From: Siphonodentalium dalli
Taxonomy: Eukaryota; Mollusca; Scaphopoda; Gadilida; Siphonodentaliidae
Assembly: GCA_032622095.1 (NCBI GenBank)
Contig: CP136064.1
Coordinates: 186,042,209-186,106,208 of the forward strand
Direction: 5' to 3'
DNA: 64,000 nucleotides
How positions within the stretch are numbered: position 1 is the first letter of the stretch; each line of letters begins with the position of its first letter. Made by a program: the position numbers and the translations under genes. The notes beneath the pieces are model-generated. The model was not told the DNA's origin. It saw nothing but the letters and a program-made list of their open reading frames with translations, and made no database searches. Positions 60,101 to 64,000 of the stretch are shown piece by piece.

Positions 60101-60668
60101 TTATATCGCATATAAGAAGGTTCAAATACACATCATGTATACATAAATTGTGACAAGCATCGTGTTAATATCAAAATATTCCACGCGCAAATGGTCCAGT
60201 CGAACCCAAACTGGATGGTAGAAATCTATAGGTAAAATATAATACATTATTTCTCTGAAGATTTCACCAAAATAGGCCGTTTTTTGAACTTATTATACGA
60301 AAATTTCACACCTATGAATATGAATCATTCTGCTCTTGTATCGTCTATGTTTTCTGCTATCGTCAGCTTCTATTATACCTGAACATCGTTCTTAATTAAT
60401 AATAGACTGTCCCGATGTATACTTTTATAACTGAGTGGTATAATCCATTTAGTATAGAAAAGTAATTACGAGGTTTAACTTTGAGGACATCACACTTTGT
60501 GTTCAAAGGCCAACATATTCTAATCCTTTATATTTGCGACGGGAAAGTATGAACGTACAGTGAGTCGGATAGAGTCTAACTTAAGTTCGGAAACGTAACA
60601 TCTTATGGTCAATATATAATGGACACATTTCGCATAATGAACTACAACTGATAAGAATTACGAAGAGC

Positions 60669-61130
60669 TTAACCCTTTCATGACGGGAGTTTCCTGAATT
60701 TTTGCGAAAACCCTGTGCCAATGCATTCTCTTATATATGCGAGTCGACCATATAGGTCGCCTCGCATATATAAGAAAATACATTGGCCTAACAAATTATA
60801 TATATATGTTTTTATAATTGTTAAATAATGCAAGAAAAATGAAAACAATAATAACAAATTGTTAAAGAATGTAAGAAATAATGATAAAATATGATAAAAA
60901 TTGTTAAAGAATGTAAGAAAAAAATGCTAAAAATTGATAAAGAATGTAAGAAAAATTGTTTTAAAAAATGATAAAATTCGTTAAAGAATGTAAGAAAAAT
61001 TGATAAAAAAAAATGACAAAATTTATTAGACCCAATTGATTCTCTTATATATGAGAGGCGACCTATATATAAGAGAATGCAATGGGTCTTTAATGTTGCG
61101 CCAGCGCAGCTCCCGCCACGAAAGGGTTAA
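60669..61130. mobile_element. TTAA MITE with CCCTTTC ends (piggyBac-like)
   Basis: It begins TTAACCCTTTCATGACGGGAG and ends CTCCCGCCACGAAAGGGTTAA. TTAA targets and CCCTTTC ends fit piggyBac. Inside are two TCTTATATATGCGAG-type palindromes and a 30-bp tandem repeat (GTTAAAGAATGTAAGAAAAA, 60790-61010). It is the only complete copy here of a family with fragments at 1391, 2490, 25073 and 58786. Confidence 0.75.
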
Positions 61131-61922
61131 AAGTAGTCGTAAATGTTTCTGATAGCCAAAACACCTTTTCGCTGAATTGACGATTGCGTATTCCAGCAGT
61201 GATAGGCATGGTAGTTTTATTTTTTTAAATATTCCAGAATTATAGCTGCGTGTATATCTTCAAATACGCGGTTTATTGAATAATTAGATCCCCAAGCTAG
61301 TAGAATTGTTTGTTTATTTTCAAAGAAAAGGTTGCCGTGTGTGCATGCAATTCGGCACAAGTCTCTATACAAAAATAAGACGAAACAAGTAAATTTTACT
61401 GGGGAATTATCATTCTTCGAAATTCAACACCACTTATATAATTTAGAGAAAACGTTTACTAAATAAATGCAAATAAGTGGCACCTCATCATTTAAATTTC
61501 CATCTGGCAGGAAATACAATTTATACATGACGGGACACATTGATCACTTGGGCGCCACCTTAGCCGTGTTATTCATATTGACGCTTCCCTTATAGGAAAT
61601 GTTCAGATAATAAATTCCAGAAACGAATAGGCCGTAGTTTAACTTATAGACATGCACTGTATTTATCGCAATTAGGACGCAATTACACGAAATAAAGAGG
61701 GGAACGGTTTTCAAAAAGTACGTTTAATGTGACCTCGATTCGAATGTAAACAAACCATTTCAGATACTTTGGTGTTACTACGCCGTCTACTCCTCAATGA
61801 TTATCGATCAGCGGTGAGGTTCCGAATGGGTTTAAAATTTTCCGTTATTACAATCATTCTGTTTTTATTGTTTGAAGTGTGGCAAAAAACTAACAAGAAG
61901 TGATAAACAAAGTGTAAACAAA

Positions 61923-62053
61923 ATACACGCATAGTATTTCTGAATAACGAATTTAAACCACTCGTAAGATTGGCGATTTACCCCACTCGCTAAAGCTCGT
62001 GGGCAAAATCGTCAATCCCACTCGTTATTTAAATTCGTTATTCAGAAACACTG
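61923..62053. repeat. foldback palindrome, family F1, copy 2
   Basis: A diverged copy of 40755-40894 (ACACGCATAGTATTTCTGAA at the left, TTCAGAAACACTGTACGTGT at the right), about 100 bp from a calmodulin exon. Confidence 0.7.
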
Positions 62054-62155
62054 TACGTGTATTCCATATATATATAACTTTTAATTTTATACCCGAATGC
62101 ATGGGAACACCAATTCAGTAAACAACGGGTTAATCATTGAGAGTACCGAACATAC

Positions 62156-62299
62156 CATCAGTATCAACCTCGTTGATCATGTCTTGTAGTTCGGCCTCGG
62201 TTGGGTTCTGACCCAGTGACCTCATCACGGTCCCGAGCTCCTTGTTGGTGATCGTTCCGTCGCCATCTTTGTCGAAGAGACTGAAGGCTTCCTTGAATT
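62156..62299 (-). CDS. CaM: calmodulin, exon with EF-hand 1 and start of EF-hand 2
   Basis: A 144-nt exon between acceptor CCCATTGCAG and donor GTATGTTC. It encodes (E)[20 protein letters not shown], which is EF-hand 1, then [20 protein letters not shown] and EVDTDG. The exon length and both boundaries equal those of vertebrate calmodulin genes. Changes from the standard protein are TTKE to TNKE and DADG to DTDG. The exon with the start codon and MADQLTEEQIA was not found up to 64000, so that intron exceeds 1.7 kb. Confidence 0.95.
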
Positions 62300-62547
62300 C
62301 TGCAATGGGATAAAGATCGACATTGTATACATGTGATTATTGATATACATGCACGTATCAATAACGTATGCTTGTGTATCCCCCACCCCAATATGTTGTG
62401 AAACGCGCGTCTTAGGATATGCATATATAGAAAAGCAGTGGTATTCCATTTACCCAAAGGCCGGTCCAACAGCAATACCATTCGCTGTTACCATTTGCAA
62501 CAACGAATTTGTTTTGAATAACGCAAACAATGAAAACAACCGAACAA

Positions 62548-63050
62548 CGAGTGAATAACTCATTAATCAAGTTATTCCCAACGACTCAGGCGGGGGGGGG
62601 GGCGGGCGGGTCGGAAAATATTTTCAGGCACGTATATGCTGATTTTTTTCTTTTCGACCCACCCCCCCCCCCCCCCGCGTCCAAATTTTTGTTCCGTTTT
62701 CGTCAGTTTTTCCGACCATGGGCTACAGGCTATAATGTTTGTCTGATCGTTGTGAAATTTGTCAGTTATGTTAATATTTACATATAGTCATTTTGGGGTC
62801 ATTCGGCCAAAAACATGGCCGCCAGCAGCCATCTTGGATTTTACTCTTTGCATGACTAAATCCTTTAGCACGGGCTACAGGTCGTACCTTTGGTCGGATC
62901 ATCATGAAATTTGTATTTTATTACAGGTGTGTATATTTGATTAGCTTGGTTCAATATGAGATATTAAGACAGTCTTAGTTTAAAAAATTGAATGAATAAC
63001 TCATTAATCAAGTTATTCCCAACGACTCAGCCCGGGGGCGGGTCGGAAAA
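62548..63050. repeat. 445-bp spaced direct repeat with G/C runs, and dispersed repeat
   Basis: GAATAACTCATTAATCAAGT through GGGTCGGAAAATAT occurs at 62548-62622 and 62993-63053. Between them lie C15 at 62662-62676 and a copy of the repeat at 2696-2800 (62815-62920). Confidence 0.6.
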
Positions 63051-63053
63051 TAT

Positions 63054-63590
63054 GTATTCACTGCATGACCCACTGGTAGTACGCATGGAGCATAATGTAT
63101 TCACTGCATGTGAGTGCATGACCCACTGGTAGTACGCATGGAGCATACTGTATTCACTGCATGGCCCACTGGTAGTACGCATGGAGCATAATGTATTCAC
63201 TGCATGGCCCACTGGTAGTACGCATGGAGCATAATGTATTCACTGCATGGTCCACTGGTAGTACGCATGGAACATATACTACGAGTGGGCCATGCAGTGA
63301 ATACATTATGCTCCATGCGTACTACCAGTGGGCCATGCAGTGAATACATTATGCTCCATGCGTACTACCAGTGGGCCATGCAGTGAATACATTATGCTCC
63401 ATGCGTACTACCAGTGGGCCATGCAGTGAATACATTATGCTCCATGCGTACTACCAGTGGGCCATGCAGTGAATACATTATGCTCCATGCGTACTACCAG
63501 TGGGCCATGCAGTGAATACATTATGCTCCATGCGTACTACCAGTGGGCCATGCAGTGAATACATTATGCTCCATGCGTACTACCAGTGGG
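63054..63590. repeat. 43-bp tandem array arranged as a head-to-head palindrome
   Basis: Five units of TATTCACTGCATGGCCCACT + GGTAGTACGCATGGAGCATAAT type run to about 63272. Then seven units in inverted polarity run from about 63280 to 63590, period 43 bp. One left unit has a 10-base internal duplication. The array lies in a calmodulin intron. Its symmetry allows a stem of over 200 bp. Confidence 0.9.
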
Positions 63591-64000
63591 TAACATGTAA
63601 CATGTAACCTTTATGCCCTAATTGCCACATTATAAAATATGAAAATTTGGAGACATGGAACAGGTGCACTCTAAATTCAGTTGGGAACGATTTTATCCCA
63701 ACACCACAGTAATCCGGTTTTGGCCAGTTTAGTATAATATGTTTAGTAAAATGTACTATAAATTATTAATATAGGTTGTTTCCATATTGACCGAGTTATA
63801 AGGCCGAGGTATGTCGTATTGGCCTGAGTCGTTATTTTGTTGGAAAATCTGGATTCAGATTACGGATTAGACCCCGTACGACGTGGTTCGGCAAACGAAC
63901 AGACAAGGATCAGTAAACGATCAGACTGTAATCGTAATCAATCGTTATTTCGTTGTAATCTGGATTCAGATTCTGATTCCGATTACGGACTCAAACGTTC
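63591..64000. other. gene-free stretch
   Basis: The last 170 bp contain short repeats of TCTGGATTCAGATT and nothing else recognisable. Confidence 0.35.

Noticed and set aside
62164-62481. 105-codon - strand frame overlapping the calmodulin exon
   Set aside because: It is a shadow in another phase; the calmodulin reading is certain there.

Overview
The window is nuclear DNA of an animal. It is AT-rich, its genes are split by spliceosomal introns, and most of it is transposon-derived. Only two host genes can be supported. The mix of CR1/jockey-type LINEs with esterase and PHD-finger ORF1s, short Helitrons with internal tandem repeats, Harbinger and TTAA-target elements, and frequent poly-G/poly-C runs suggests a marine invertebrate. 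A mollusc is my best guess, but amphioxus or another marine phylum cannot be excluded from sequence alone.

Host genes. (1) A GNAT-family N-acetyltransferase on the + strand has two coding exons, 12098-12299 and 24140-24879. They join in frame across an 11.8-kb intron to give 313 residues. (2) Calmodulin or a close paralogue lies on the - strand in three exons, 62156-62299, 59842-60084 and 59399-59427. The exon with the start codon lies beyond the right edge. Everything else recognisable is mobile or repetitive.

Layout. 1-3.9 kb: diverged repeats, a tRNA-derived SINE and a Helitron end. 3.9-11.7 kb: a full-length but decayed esterase-type LINE (LINE-A, +) inserted into the ORF1 of another LINE (LINE-C, -); LINE-A itself carries a TTAA element between its ORFs. 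12-24.9 kb: the GNAT gene, whose intron holds a Helitron, three Harbinger elements in tandem, two abutting TTAA elements, another MITE and a SINE-like fragment. 25-31.7 kb: foldback DNA, a Helitron end, LINE-B (-) and a TTAA MITE. 32.5-39.9 kb: LINE-D ORF1, split by a 5.07-kb palindromic DNA element with 5-bp target duplications. 40-58.8 kb: gene-free DNA with Helitrons, TTAA elements, foldbacks and tandem repeats. 58.9-64 kb: calmodulin, with a TTAA MITE and a foldback in one intron and a large palindromic tandem array in another.

Two themes stand out. First, elements of one class repeatedly sit exactly end to end and share the target-site bases: three Harbingers sharing TTA, two pairs of TTAA elements sharing TTAA, and two Helitrons abutting 3' to 5'. 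Second, the 5.07-kb palindromic element at 34404-39477 (arms of about 2.2 kb, arrays of ATGGCGGCC motifs, a small unrecognised core reading frame) fits no transposon superfamily I can name. It is the best candidate here for something undescribed.
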